A stretch of 64,000 nucleotides of DNA from JAGTVG01 sp964389805 (GTDB lineage: Bacteria > Bacteroidota > Bacteroidia > Cytophagales > Cyclobacteriaceae): positions 1-64,000 of the forward strand of contig CAYMFU010000339.1 in NCBI GenBank assembly GCA_964389805.1. The letters are read 5' to 3'. The notes under the pieces were generated by a model that saw nothing but the letters and a program-made list of their open reading frames with translations, searched no databases and was not told the DNA's origin. Both the position numbers and the translations under genes were made by a program. This document shows, in pieces, positions 9,384 to 19,061 of this stretch. The stretch's first letter is position 1. Each line of letters begins with the position of its first letter.

Positions 9384-11141
9384 ATGGAAAGAAATTGGAT
9401 ATTTTCAATAGCCTTGCTCAGTTATTTAACTGTTTCATGTGTGCGTCCGTCAAATGAGGATCACCGAAAAATGATCAAATTTGACCCAGCCAGCGAATTG
9501 AAATTCAAACCAAATATAGTATGGATTGTCGCAGAAGATCTGAGCCCTATTCTCCCGGCATATGGTGATTCAGCGGTAAGGACATCCAATATTGATCGGC
9601 TTGCAAGAGAAGGAGTTGTGTATACGAATGTATTCTCCCCTTCGGGGGTGTGTGCCCCAAGCCGGTGTGCTATTGCTACCGGGATGTACCCATCCAGTAT
9701 TGGCGGTCATAATATGCGGGTTCAATATGTAAAATCTCATATGGATCAGATTGGCCTCATCCTCTATGAAATCGTCCCTCCCCCGGAAGTAAAGATGATG
9801 AGCCAGGTACTCAGGGAAAATGGATATTTCTGTTCAAATAATGACAAGCAGGATTATCAGTTTACCCCCCCAGTAACAGCCTGGGATGAAACCAGTCTGA
9901 AGGCTCATTGGAGGCATCGTAAAGAAGGCCAGCCATTCTTTTCGATCTTTAACATTGGAGTTACGCATGAAGGACATGTGACAAGACCCTATCGAAAACA
10001 ACTGATGCGCTATCATGATCCTGAATTTCCGGAATCAATAGGTAATCCAGCTAATTTTGGTGAACTGATTACAGAAAAAGAATGGACCTTAAATATTCCA
10101 GAAGATTTGGATGTCCCAGTCCCACCATATCTGCCATCAACAGATGTTGCTCTCAAAGATGTCAGAAGGGTTTATTCAAATATTATCGAATTGGACAGGC
10201 AAATTGGGATCATTCTAAGTCAACTTGAAGAAGACCAGTTACTGGATAGTACAATCGTTTTCTTTTATTCCGACCATGGAGGACCACTCCCGCGTCAGAA
10301 AAGGTTAATATATGATTCCGGGATAAAAGTGCCAATGGTTATCAGGTACCCCGGTCAAACAGGTGCTGGATATTTCGATGATCAGCTGATAAGTTTCATT
10401 GATTTAGCCCCAACGCTTTTTTCTATTGCTGGAATAAAAATACCTGATTATGTTCAAGGGAAGGCCTTTTCTGGTATTTACAGGTCGCGTAATGAACGAA
10501 AATATATACATGCTGCAGCCGACAGATTGGATGCTCAGGTGGATATGATCAGAGCCGTACGTGATGAACGTTACAAGTACCTTCAGAATTTTTATCCTGA
10601 CAGACCATATTATCTGCCCATAAAATACAGGGAACAAATGACCATTATGCAGGAATTGTTAAGGCTGAATGAAATAGATAGCCTGAATAGCTACCAGTCA
10701 CAGTGGTTTAGAGAGAATAAGGTCAAAGAAGAGTTATTTGATACCTGGGAAGATCCATATGAATTACATAATATCGCCAATGATCCGGAATATGCCAACA
10801 AACTAGATGAACTAAGGATTGAATGCAGCAGATGGATGGAATCGATTAACGATATGGGTAAGATCCCTGAAATGGAGATACTGGAAAATTTCTGGCCCGG
10901 GAGAGAACAACCTGTAACGGCAGCTCCTGCTTACGAGGTAATAGATGGCGAATTGATCTTAAGATCGGAAACAGAAGGTGCTAATATAGGATATAAAGTT
11001 TATGGATATAATGGATCAGTTCCGGAAAAATGGGAGGTGTATATCGAGCCCATGGTCATCAGGGCAGATACTAGGATTGAGGCGGTAGCTCACCGCTTGG
11101 GCTATGGTCCATCCGAATCGATCAAGATTGAATTTCGATAA
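9384..11141 (+). CDS. Sulfatase lipoprotein with C-terminal chitobiase-like domain
   Basis: A 585-residue S1-family sulfatase that would hydrolyse a sulfate ester outside the cytoplasm. A TTG nine bases upstream opens the frame, but the ATG at 9384 gives a clean lipoprotein signal ending at Cys19 (TVSC), so I use that start. Cys90 in CAPSR is the residue converted to formylglycine. The first metal motif reads AEDLSP, with Glu-Asp in place of the common Asp-Asp. The last ~75 residues (about 510-585) resemble the chitobiase/hexosaminidase C-terminal beta-domain. It sits 102 bp upstream of a tandem alpha/beta hydrolase on the same strand, and co-function is plausible. Confidence 0.88.
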   Translation: MERNWIFSIALLSYLTVSCVRPSNEDHRKMIKFDPASELKFKPNIVWIVAEDLSPILPAYGDSAVRTSNIDRLAREGVVYTNVFSPSGVCAPSRCAIATGMYPSSIGGHNMRVQYVKSHMDQIGLILYEIVPPPEVKMMSQVLRENGYFCSNNDKQDYQFTPPVTAWDETSLKAHWRHRKEGQPFFSIFNIGVTHEGHVTRPYRKQLMRYHDPEFPESIGNPANFGELITEKEWTLNIPEDLDVPVPPYLPSTDVALKDVRRVYSNIIELDRQIGIILSQLEEDQLLDSTIVFFYSDHGGPLPRQKRLIYDSGIKVPMVIRYPGQTGAGYFDDQLISFIDLAPTLFSIAGIKIPDYVQGKAFSGIYRSRNERKYIHAAADRLDAQVDMIRAVRDERYKYLQNFYPDRPYYLPIKYREQMTIMQELLRLNEIDSLNSYQSQWFRENKVKEELFDTWEDPYELHNIANDPEYANKLDELRIECSRWMESINDMGKIPEMEILENFWPGREQPVTAAPAYEVIDGELILRSETEGANIGYKVYGYNGSVPEKWEVYIEPMVIRADTRIEAVAHRLGYGPSESIKIEFR

Positions 11142-11243
11142 GGCGATCTATACGAGATTGTTTAGCAGATATATTTTAAATTGAATTTAAGTAGTATTTA
11201 TATCCAAATTAAACTTAAAGAATTTTAACAAAATTATAATCCT

Positions 11244-13439
11244 ATGAAATCTTTATGCCACCATCATCTCCCAGCAAAGAAGTTTTCATCTATCTTTTTT
11301 TTCCTCGTAATTATTAACTCTTATTCTTATTCACAACCAGATGTTTCCTTATTCGATTATTGGGAGTATCATTCTGACCATAAACAAACATTATACAACA
11401 GCCTGACTGGCATAGCCCTTAAGCAGCTTGCAGAAAGATCGGATCAGATCGCCAATTTGAAAAGTAAGGAAGACTGGGAGCAAAGGCAAAATGAAGTTCG
11501 CGTAAGACTTGATCAAATCATCGGGGAATTTCCGGAAAAAACTCCTTTGAATGCCAGGGTAACTGGTTTGCTGAAGGGGGATGGGTTTAGAGTAGAAAAG
11601 TTGATCTATGAATCACAACCCGGACTACATGTAACCGCAGCTATATTTATACCTGACGGTCTGGAGAAAAAATCACCGGCCATATTATATTGCAGTGGAC
11701 ATACCTGGGAGGGTTTCCGGTCGAAGGTGTATCAGCATGCCATCATCAATTACGTGAAGAAAGGATTTGTCGTACTGGCTTTTGATCCTGTAAGTCAGGG
11801 TGAACGTCTCCAATACCTCCACAAAAAAGGCAAGAAATCGATATATGATACACCTACTAAGGAACATTCCTATGTGGGGGGACAGTGTTTTATCAGTGGC
11901 CAGTCTCTGGCTAAATATATGATCTGGGATGGAATAAGGAGTATCGACTACCTGGTTTCACGAGTGGAAGTTGATCCGGAAAGAATTGGTATTACCGGAA
12001 GGTCAGGTGGTGGAACACAATCAGTATATATTTCAGCTTTTGATGATCGTATCCTGGCTTCTGCGCCTGAAAATTATGTGACAAGTTTTCAATTTCTTCT
12101 CGAGTCAATTGGGCCACAGGATGCTGAACAGAACCTGCCTTTCCTTCTGAAAAATAATTTTGATCAGGCCGATCTTCTAGAGGTACGAGTGCCTAAACCA
12201 ACATTGATCATCAGTACTTTAAGTGATTTTTTCAGCATACAGGGAGCACGCGAAACATACAATGAGGTAAAATCGGCTTATAAAGTGTATGGAGAAGAAG
12301 ATCTTGTTCAAATGATTGAGGATGAGGGAGGCCATGAATCTACCCTCAAAAACAGGGAAAGAGCCTATGCGTTCTTTCAGAAGCACCTGAACCATCCGGG
12401 CGACTCAACTGATCTGGATGTAACCATTTTCAGTAAAAAGGACCTACGGATAACAAAGAGTGGTCAAGTATTAACTGAATTCGATGGAGAAACTATATTC
12501 TCATTGAACAAACAGGCAAGCGATCAAAATCTTGAAAAAATAAGGGACAAGAATGATTCCACCTTATCAGAGGTAGAAAGATTGTCCGAATCCGTTATCC
12601 AGGTAACCGGATTTGAAAACATAATTATTAAGGATGACTATATTTTCTCAGGGACTGTGGATTACAATGGTTTTACCATAGAGAAATACCTGATCAAAGG
12701 TAATCATTCCCGAAAAATACCGGTAGTGGTTATGATGCCGGATTCAATCAAATTAAATATCGCAATACTCATTCTTAATCCAGAAGGTAAAAGCAAAGAA
12801 TTGAAATCAGGATTACCACTATACTTTGTTAAAAAAGGATACCACGTAATTCTTCCGGACATAACCGGAAGCGGTGAACTGGCTCCGGATGATGAAAAGG
12901 GGGATTCATATATCAGTCATTCATCTTATAATAAGTGGTACGCCGGGATACTCACTGGTAAAAGTATTGTCGGGCTTCGAATGGAAGATATTGACAAAGT
13001 ATGTGCATTTGTTTTGGATCAATACGATATAGAGAATGATATTATGTATGGGATTGCCAGAGGAATTTTCACTTCCGACCTTTTACACAACAACATCGTA
13101 AGTTTCAACTTTGCGAAAACAGCACTTATTGATCCGCTCATTTCATACCGGACAATTGTGCAGGAGAAAGATTACGATCCGGTCCTTATACAATCTTCCC
13201 TTGCAGGTGTATTGCCTCATTATGATCTTCCAGATCTGATCAGTGTATTTGCCCCTGCAAAGATGCTACTAGTCAATGTTAAAAACCAATTGGGACAAAA
13301 TATCGACCTATACACTGAACATCCCGACTTGAACCAGATAAAATCAGTCTATCAGAATAAGAATGTATCTGAGAACCTGCAGATCCGGTTATGGTCTGAC
13401 GACAATCCTGATATAATATTCAAAAACTGGCTGGAATAA
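11244..13439 (+). CDS. Exported tandem alpha/beta-hydrolase, second domain degenerate
   Basis: 731 residues; the signal peptide (about 1-30, ending near SYSQ) indicates periplasmic location. Domain 1 carries nucleophile Ser254 in GRSGGG and a late His in EDEGGHES, and matches domain 1 of the protein at 3255-5294 in order and local sequence (DGFRVEKLIYES versus DGYRIEKLYYES). Domain 2 (about 450-731) keeps the hydrolase layout but reads YGIARGIFTS where the nucleophile elbow should be. The pair looks paralogous. An acetyl-esterase-like role on sulfated or acetylated glycans is inference from the neighbouring sulfatase. It is convergent with the sulfatase at 13464. Confidence 0.78.
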   Translation: MKSLCHHHLPAKKFSSIFFFLVIINSYSYSQPDVSLFDYWEYHSDHKQTLYNSLTGIALKQLAERSDQIANLKSKEDWEQRQNEVRVRLDQIIGEFPEKTPLNARVTGLLKGDGFRVEKLIYESQPGLHVTAAIFIPDGLEKKSPAILYCSGHTWEGFRSKVYQHAIINYVKKGFVVLAFDPVSQGERLQYLHKKGKKSIYDTPTKEHSYVGGQCFISGQSLAKYMIWDGIRSIDYLVSRVEVDPERIGITGRSGGGTQSVYISAFDDRILASAPENYVTSFQFLLESIGPQDAEQNLPFLLKNNFDQADLLEVRVPKPTLIISTLSDFFSIQGARETYNEVKSAYKVYGEEDLVQMIEDEGGHESTLKNRERAYAFFQKHLNHPGDSTDLDVTIFSKKDLRITKSGQVLTEFDGETIFSLNKQASDQNLEKIRDKNDSTLSEVERLSESVIQVTGFENIIIKDDYIFSGTVDYNGFTIEKYLIKGNHSRKIPVVVMMPDSIKLNIAILILNPEGKSKELKSGLPLYFVKKGYHVILPDITGSGELAPDDEKGDSYISHSSYNKWYAGILTGKSIVGLRMEDIDKVCAFVLDQYDIENDIMYGIARGIFTSDLLHNNIVSFNFAKTALIDPLISYRTIVQEKDYDPVLIQSSLAGVLPHYDLPDLISVFAPAKMLLVNVKNQLGQNIDLYTEHPDLNQIKSVYQNKNVSENLQIRLWSDDNPDIIFKNWLE

Positions 13440-13463
13440 ATAAAGCCTGTAAGTTTTTTCCCA

Positions 13464-15050
13464 CTACTTGTTTCTTTTATTCATGGATTCCAGATAAGCT
13501 TCCAGGAAAGCCTCATCATTTTCCTTACTGTCTCCGTATTTTACACGCATTTCGACCAGTCGTTTATGCATCAATTCTTGAACTTCTGTATAATCAGGGT
13601 CATCATATATGTTTTTCATTTCCTTAGGATCCTTTTCGAGGTCATACATCTCCCATTCGTCAATATCATAATAAAAATGCATCAGTTTGTATCTGTCGGT
13701 CCTTACCCCGTAATGACGCTTAACCATATGAACTGAAGGATATTCATAATAGGTGTAATAAATGGCGTCACGCCATTCTGATCTTTCACCACTCACAATA
13801 TCGCGGAAGGATTCCCCCTGCATCTCAGCAGGTATTTCCACTCCTGCGTAGTCAAGGAAAGTAGGGGCAAAATCCAGATTCTGGATGAGTTGATTCACTA
13901 CTGTACCGGGCGTGATCTCTTTAGGATATCTCATCAGGATGGGCGTCCTGAAGGATTCTTCATACATAAACCGCTTGTCAAACCAACCATGTTCCCCAAG
14001 GTAAAAGCCCTGGTCTGAAGTATAGATCACAATAGTATTTTCAGAAAGGCCGCTCTTATCCAGGTAATCAAGCACTTCACCTACCCCGTCATCCACAGAT
14101 TTAATGGTTCGCAGATAGTCCTTTATATACCGGTTATATTTCCATATTGCAAGTTCCTTACCCGTCAGGTTCGCGGCTTTCATAGCTTCATTTTTAGGTG
14201 TGTAAGCTGCAAGCCATTGTTCTAACTGCTCTTCATTGAATCTTTTCAACTCATTATTGAAACGGGTTTCCTGTCCTTCAGGAGAGGTGCGCATTTTAAA
14301 ATCGTGCCCCCATTGCATATGACCATCGATCTGCATTTCCTGTTCCCTGGCTGCACTTCCCATACCTTCGTAGGTATCGAAAAAGTTTTCGGGAGGCATA
14401 AAGGTAGTATCGTCAAACAAAGTAAGGTATTCAGGAGCAGGTTTCCAGTTCCTGTGAGGTGCCTTCTGATGATATAGCACGCAAAATGGTTTTTCCGGAT
14501 CTCTTTTGTTTTTCAACCAATCCAGGGTAGTCTCGGTTATAATGTCCGTAACATACCCTTCGAACCTTTTCCTTTCTCCTTCTATCAGGAAATCAGGATT
14601 ATAATAATGCCCCTGGCCCGGAAGGACCATGGAAAAATCAAATCCCTGTGGGATGCCATCCAGGTGAATTTTCCCGATCATAGCGGTCTGGTATCCGTTC
14701 CTTTGCAGGATCTTTGGGAAATTCTCCTGATCCCAGTTAAAAGGATGTATATTATCTACTTTCCCATTGATAAAACTATGCTTACCTGTAAGTAACACGG
14801 CCCGGCTGGGTGCACATATGGAATTAGTAACAAAACTCCTGTTAAATATCGCCCCTTCCTTAGCAAGGCGGTCAATATTCGGTGTGTGCAAATGACTGCC
14901 ACCATAGGCGCTGATGGCCTGGAAAGCATGATCATCACTCATGATGTACAGGATATTGGGTGGTTTAACAGGTTCACTTTGTGGCGTACATTTAAAAAGT
15001 AAGAATGAAAGGATTATTATCCCGCTTAATGCCAAAATGATCTTTTTCAT
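13464..15050 (-). CDS. Sulfatase lipoprotein (S1 family)
   Basis: 528 residues; the lipoprotein signal ends at Cys21 (LFKC). Metal ligands D39-D40 lie in IMSDDHA and the formylglycine site is Cys79 in SICAPSR followed by AVLLTGKH. SDQGFYLGEHGW and the late DLEKDPKEMKNIYDDP segment are typical of sulfatases related to GlcNAc-6- and N-sulfoglucosamine sulfohydrolases. The start lies 4 bp from the stop of the upstream sulfatase (15055-16530), so the two are probably co-transcribed. Exact substrate class is uncertain. Confidence 0.9.
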   Translation of the reverse strand: MKKIILALSGIIILSFLLFKCTPQSEPVKPPNILYIMSDDHAFQAISAYGGSHLHTPNIDRLAKEGAIFNRSFVTNSICAPSRAVLLTGKHSFINGKVDNIHPFNWDQENFPKILQRNGYQTAMIGKIHLDGIPQGFDFSMVLPGQGHYYNPDFLIEGERKRFEGYVTDIITETTLDWLKNKRDPEKPFCVLYHQKAPHRNWKPAPEYLTLFDDTTFMPPENFFDTYEGMGSAAREQEMQIDGHMQWGHDFKMRTSPEGQETRFNNELKRFNEEQLEQWLAAYTPKNEAMKAANLTGKELAIWKYNRYIKDYLRTIKSVDDGVGEVLDYLDKSGLSENTIVIYTSDQGFYLGEHGWFDKRFMYEESFRTPILMRYPKEITPGTVVNQLIQNLDFAPTFLDYAGVEIPAEMQGESFRDIVSGERSEWRDAIYYTYYEYPSVHMVKRHYGVRTDRYKLMHFYYDIDEWEMYDLEKDPKEMKNIYDDPDYTEVQELMHKRLVEMRVKYGDSKENDEAFLEAYLESMNKRNK

Positions 15051-15054
15051 AGTA

Positions 15055-16530
15055 TTAATTATTTGTTTCTTCTAGTTTTCCTATTTCCCTGGTGCCTGTA
15101 CCGGATTCCAATCCAACATTCAGATCGCCAAGTTCCTCGCGGGCTTTTTCACCTACCTTCAACAGTTCTTCTACAATATCAGGATACATTTCCACCACAT
15201 TGTATTCCTCCCCGGGATCCCGCATCATATTATATAATTCAAGAGAATCAACGGTCATACGTATGCGCGGTCCGCCCCTGCCGTCATTTCCAGGTATTGC
15301 ATGATAGGACCCCCAGCTATGGGGATATATAAGTTTCCAGTTCCCTTTCCTCACAGCATTCAGGTTGTTTTTACCGTAATAATAATAAAGTTCTTCACGG
15401 GGTGATCCAGTAAAGTCCCCTTTCCATAATTCAATTACGCTCACCCCATCAATTTCATGTTCCGGTAATTCACCATCGACTATTTCAGCAATCGTCGGAA
15501 GTAAATCAATGGTGTTTGACAATTTGTTACAAACCAGACCTTCAGGTGCCACATCAGGCCATCGAATTATAAAAGGTACACGCTGACCTCCCTCCCAACT
15601 CGTTGTTTTACCTTCACGTAATCCACCAGAAGAGCCGGCATGGTTTCCATAATTCAACCATGGGCCATTATCCGTAGTAAATATAATTATGGTATTATCC
15701 TCAATGTTGTTTTCCTTCAATGCATTAACAATTTGACCTACCGACCAGTCTATTTCCATCATCACATCACCATACATCCCCTGTTCACTTTTTCCTCTGA
15801 ATTTGTCAGACACCCCAAGAGGAACATGAGGCATGCTATGCGGAACATACAGAAAAAAGGGATTTTCTGCATTCCGGTTAATAAAATCAACTGCCTTATC
15901 AGTAAAAAGCGTGGTAAGTTTATCTTGTCCTTCATATGAAGTGATCAATTCAGCCGTCTCGTTGCCCTCAATTAAAGGCAGGTCAGGAAAGTTTCCTCTG
16001 CCAACTCCGGGAGGATCCTTTTCACCTTTCAGGTTAACCGGCCACATATCATTGGAATATGGTACACCTACATACTCATCAAATCCGTGCTGTAATGGCA
16101 GGAACATTTCATGATGACCTAAATGCCATTTCCCATATATGGCTGTAGCATACCCTTTAGCTTTTAACATCTCTGCTATGGTCAATTCTTCAGGATTGAG
16201 GCCTATTTTATTATGAGGGAACAATGCCCCTGAAATGCCGATCCGGTTCGGATAACATCCTGTTAACAATCCTGCCCTTGAAGCACTACATACGGGTTGA
16301 GCAGAATAATGATTGGTAAATCTTATTCCCTGGCTGGCCAGTCTGTCCAGGTGGGGTGTAGTATAACCAGTGGCCCCATAACAGCCTACATCACCGTAAC
16401 CCTGATCATCTGTGAATACGATTACTATATTTGGATATTTCTTTTCCTGTTTCTCACCGCTCCCTGACCACCCATGAATGGAAAAGGACATGAAAAATAA
16501 CATGAACCAAATCAGAATATAATTTTTCAT
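15055..16530 (-). CDS. Arylsulfatase-type sulfatase (S1 family), exported
   Basis: 491 residues with an N-terminal signal peptide (about 1-22). Metal motif FTDDQGYGD has D41-D42, and the modification site is Cys81 in PVCSASR, followed by AGLLTG. CSASR is a normal CxASR variant of the formylglycine motif. GKWHLGHH and FTTDNGPW are further hallmark segments of the arylsulfatase A / GALNS-like branch. It is the first gene of a likely pair with the sulfatase 4 bp downstream. The two belong to visibly different branches and may act on different positions of one glycan. Confidence 0.9.
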   Translation of the reverse strand: MKNYILIWFMLFFMSFSIHGWSGSGEKQEKKYPNIVIVFTDDQGYGDVGCYGATGYTTPHLDRLASQGIRFTNHYSAQPVCSASRAGLLTGCYPNRIGISGALFPHNKIGLNPEELTIAEMLKAKGYATAIYGKWHLGHHEMFLPLQHGFDEYVGVPYSNDMWPVNLKGEKDPPGVGRGNFPDLPLIEGNETAELITSYEGQDKLTTLFTDKAVDFINRNAENPFFLYVPHSMPHVPLGVSDKFRGKSEQGMYGDVMMEIDWSVGQIVNALKENNIEDNTIIIFTTDNGPWLNYGNHAGSSGGLREGKTTSWEGGQRVPFIIRWPDVAPEGLVCNKLSNTIDLLPTIAEIVDGELPEHEIDGVSVIELWKGDFTGSPREELYYYYGKNNLNAVRKGNWKLIYPHSWGSYHAIPGNDGRGGPRIRMTVDSLELYNMMRDPGEEYNVVEMYPDIVEELLKVGEKAREELGDLNVGLESGTGTREIGKLEETNN

Positions 16531-16644
16531 AGATCTTTTAATTTTTAAGTTTCAAATTAATCTGTTCCAAAGAAAATAGCAAATAACCAAAAGCCGATTT
16601 TTGGGCTTCATTCATGGTATAACTTGCTTGTTTTTAAGATATAT

Positions 16645-17874
16645 TTATTCAATTAACGATCTGTAAACGATATCCCTGAACTCATATGCGTAAGAATGAT
16701 CCCCGGGTAATTTCTGGGCAAATGTGATAATGATCATTTCATTTGCTGGATCGATCCAGAAATTCGTAGAAGCCATACCTCCCCAGGCGTATGCGCCTGT
16801 CTTCTGGATTACAATCCCAGCCAATCCATGTCTTGTCCCTTCCTTATAATCGACGGCTGAAGGAAGCTGATCAGACATAATAAGATCGACAGTTGATTCT
16901 TCAAGTATTCTGGCACCATCCAGTTCCCCGCCGTTTAACAGCATCTTACAGAATTTCAGGTAATCATCCATGGTTGATACCAAACCTCCACCGCCAGAGA
17001 ATAAGGTGACTGGCTTTTTAAATGCTTTTTTACTCCATTCTCCTTCCATTTCTATCAGGTTTCCCTCCTTATCATTTGTATAAACTGGTGCAAAACGGTC
17101 ATTTTTTTCCTCGGGAACGTAAAAACCGGTATCCTCCATTTTAAGCGGGTCAAAGATCCGGGTCATAAAGAATTCATCCAGTGACATCCCGGACAGGATT
17201 TCAACAATATACCCGGCCATATCTATCGAGAGTCCGTATTCCCATTTAGTCCCTGGCTGAAAATTAAGTGGCATGCTGGCAAGACGCTTCATTTTTACCT
17301 CCAAGGGTTGACTCCATCCCCCAACATCAGATGCCCTGTACAAAGAATCAACATAAGAATTCCTATTCCATCCATAGGATATTCCGGAAGTATGGGTCAA
17401 TAAGTGACGGATGGTCATTTCTTCATTCTGAGGTTCCAGGTGATCAGGCTCTTTTTCGGGATTGTAAACCTTTGTATCCTTAATTTCAGGTATGAAATCC
17501 GACACTTTATCGTCCAATTCAAATTTCCCTTCTTCATATAAAGTCATCAGAGCCACTGCAGTAATGGGCTTGGTCATTGAGAAAATGCGCACTATGCTTT
17601 TATTATTATAGGGTATTTGTGCCTTCACTTCCGCAAAACCGTAATTGGTATTCTGAACCTTTTTGCCATTTTTAAAAACCAGGGTATAAATACCCGCCAG
17701 TTTACTACTGTCAATGTACGTCTGCATCTTTACATTCGCCAGCTGAAGTGTGTCAGAAGAAAGGCCGACCGATTCAGGTGTTGTGGCCTCCTTTTCAGAA
17801 AGACATGAAACCCCCAATATTAAAAGTGCCAATAAAAATGGTTTTGATATAATAATTTGATCTTTAATTTTCAT
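16645..17874 (-). CDS. Beta-lactamase-fold serine hydrolase lipoprotein
   Basis: 409 residues; the lipoprotein signal ends at Cys24 (GVSC). The catalytic tetrad motif SxxK is S99-M-T-K102, a candidate Tyr lies in KWEYGLSID (about 213) and the late GG segment SGGGGLVS follows. This is the class-C / EstB-like family that includes esterases and D-aminopeptidases; true antibiotic resistance is unlikely for this branch. The start is 6 bp after the stop of the esterase gene upstream, indicating co-transcription. The substrate is unknown. Confidence 0.85.
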   Translation of the reverse strand: MKIKDQIIISKPFLLALLILGVSCLSEKEATTPESVGLSSDTLQLANVKMQTYIDSSKLAGIYTLVFKNGKKVQNTNYGFAEVKAQIPYNNKSIVRIFSMTKPITAVALMTLYEEGKFELDDKVSDFIPEIKDTKVYNPEKEPDHLEPQNEEMTIRHLLTHTSGISYGWNRNSYVDSLYRASDVGGWSQPLEVKMKRLASMPLNFQPGTKWEYGLSIDMAGYIVEILSGMSLDEFFMTRIFDPLKMEDTGFYVPEEKNDRFAPVYTNDKEGNLIEMEGEWSKKAFKKPVTLFSGGGGLVSTMDDYLKFCKMLLNGGELDGARILEESTVDLIMSDQLPSAVDYKEGTRHGLAGIVIQKTGAYAWGGMASTNFWIDPANEMIIITFAQKLPGDHSYAYEFRDIVYRSLIE

Positions 17875-17880
17875 AATATT

Positions 17881-18876
17881 TTACTTAATAAACTGTTTAA
17901 AAAATATCCATATCTCTTCCGCTGAATCCATATCCATGTTACCCCAGCTTCCAGGCCAGTCATGCTTTCCACCTACCAGGGTGTACAACCATACCTGATT
18001 GCCATTTACACCAGATGAATACATTTCGCGAACGATAAAACTCTTATCATCTTTGACCTTATCGGGTAAAATATCTCTTTGAAGCTCATTGCATTGATTT
18101 ATTCCCATCCAGAAATCAAAAGTCTCTCTAACCCCTTTATATCCTCCATATTCCTCTGAGTAATCCGGATCCCCATTCCACAAAGTAATGTCGTCATCTG
18201 TACCATGTATTTCAAAGACCGGAACAGGTCGCAATGGTTTACAGGCATTAAATGTACTCTCCATCATACATCCGGCCACGGGAGCAACTGCTGAAAACAC
18301 ATCAGGAGCCCGGCAAGCCAACACATAACATATATCCGCACCATTTGACATGCCTGTAGCAAAAGTATTTTCAGCACTTAATTTATATGCTTCCTGCAGA
18401 TGCCTTGCCAGTGAACTGATAAATTTTACATCGTCCACGTCCGGGTTTGAATATCCTGCGTTCCATGAATTCTTATTGTCCGATCCATAAACACCCTGTG
18501 GATAGCATACGGCAAAACCATTCTGGTCCGCAACAGCATTCATTTTTGAATAATCTATCATCTTTTTGGCACTCCCTCCATAACCATGAAAGACGAAAAC
18601 CAATGGAGCTTTTTCAGCCAGCTTTTCCGGAAAGTGAAGATAATATATCCTTTCCCGGCCATCCAAATTGAACGTATACTTCTCATCCTGGACATCCTGT
18701 GCTGAAAGCCCTCCGGGTATCAAAATAAAAAACAAGCTGTATATGAACAAGATCTTTTTTATCATTTTCTGTGATTTTTCTTTCTTAGATTTACCGCAGC
18801 TAACAACGAATAGACCTACCAGAAGTAAAAAAAAAATGGCCCGGATTTCATTCAGCAAGAATAGTCCCTTCATCAT
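17881..18876 (-). CDS. CE1-like esterase / polyhydroxybutyrate-depolymerase-type hydrolase
   Basis: 331 residues as drawn. The body (from about residue 62) is an alpha/beta hydrolase of the feruloyl-esterase/LpqC type: oxyanion segment FHGYGGS, nucleophile Ser177 in GMSNG and a late His in GGKHDWPG. The N-terminus is odd. Residues 1-30 form a lipoprotein signal ending at Cys27 (VVSC), and residues 38-60 form a second, complete signal peptide (from MIKK to LSAQ). Met38 (codon at 18765-18763) is therefore a strong alternative start giving 294 residues. It is followed by the beta-lactamase-fold gene after 6 bp. A role in removing acyl or feruloyl groups is inference. Confidence 0.8.
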   Translation of the reverse strand: MMKGLFLLNEIRAIFFLLLVGLFVVSCGKSKKEKSQKMIKKILFIYSLFFILIPGGLSAQDVQDEKYTFNLDGRERIYYLHFPEKLAEKAPLVFVFHGYGGSAKKMIDYSKMNAVADQNGFAVCYPQGVYGSDNKNSWNAGYSNPDVDDVKFISSLARHLQEAYKLSAENTFATGMSNGADICYVLACRAPDVFSAVAPVAGCMMESTFNACKPLRPVPVFEIHGTDDDITLWNGDPDYSEEYGGYKGVRETFDFWMGINQCNELQRDILPDKVKDDKSFIVREMYSSGVNGNQVWLYTLVGGKHDWPGSWGNMDMDSAEEIWIFFKQFIK

Positions 18877-19061
18877 AAATGTCTAAGGTGCGTTTGCCGT
18901 TGTAAATGTTAATAGTGAGGCAAAAAATTAATTCTCCATAAATTTACATACAATTGGAGGCACTCGCAAATCAAATGATAGCAATTGATCCGAGCCTTAC
19001 CATAAATGAAAAGGCATTCAAATTAAACTACCGGGTATTATTTAATAAGATCCAGGTAGGA

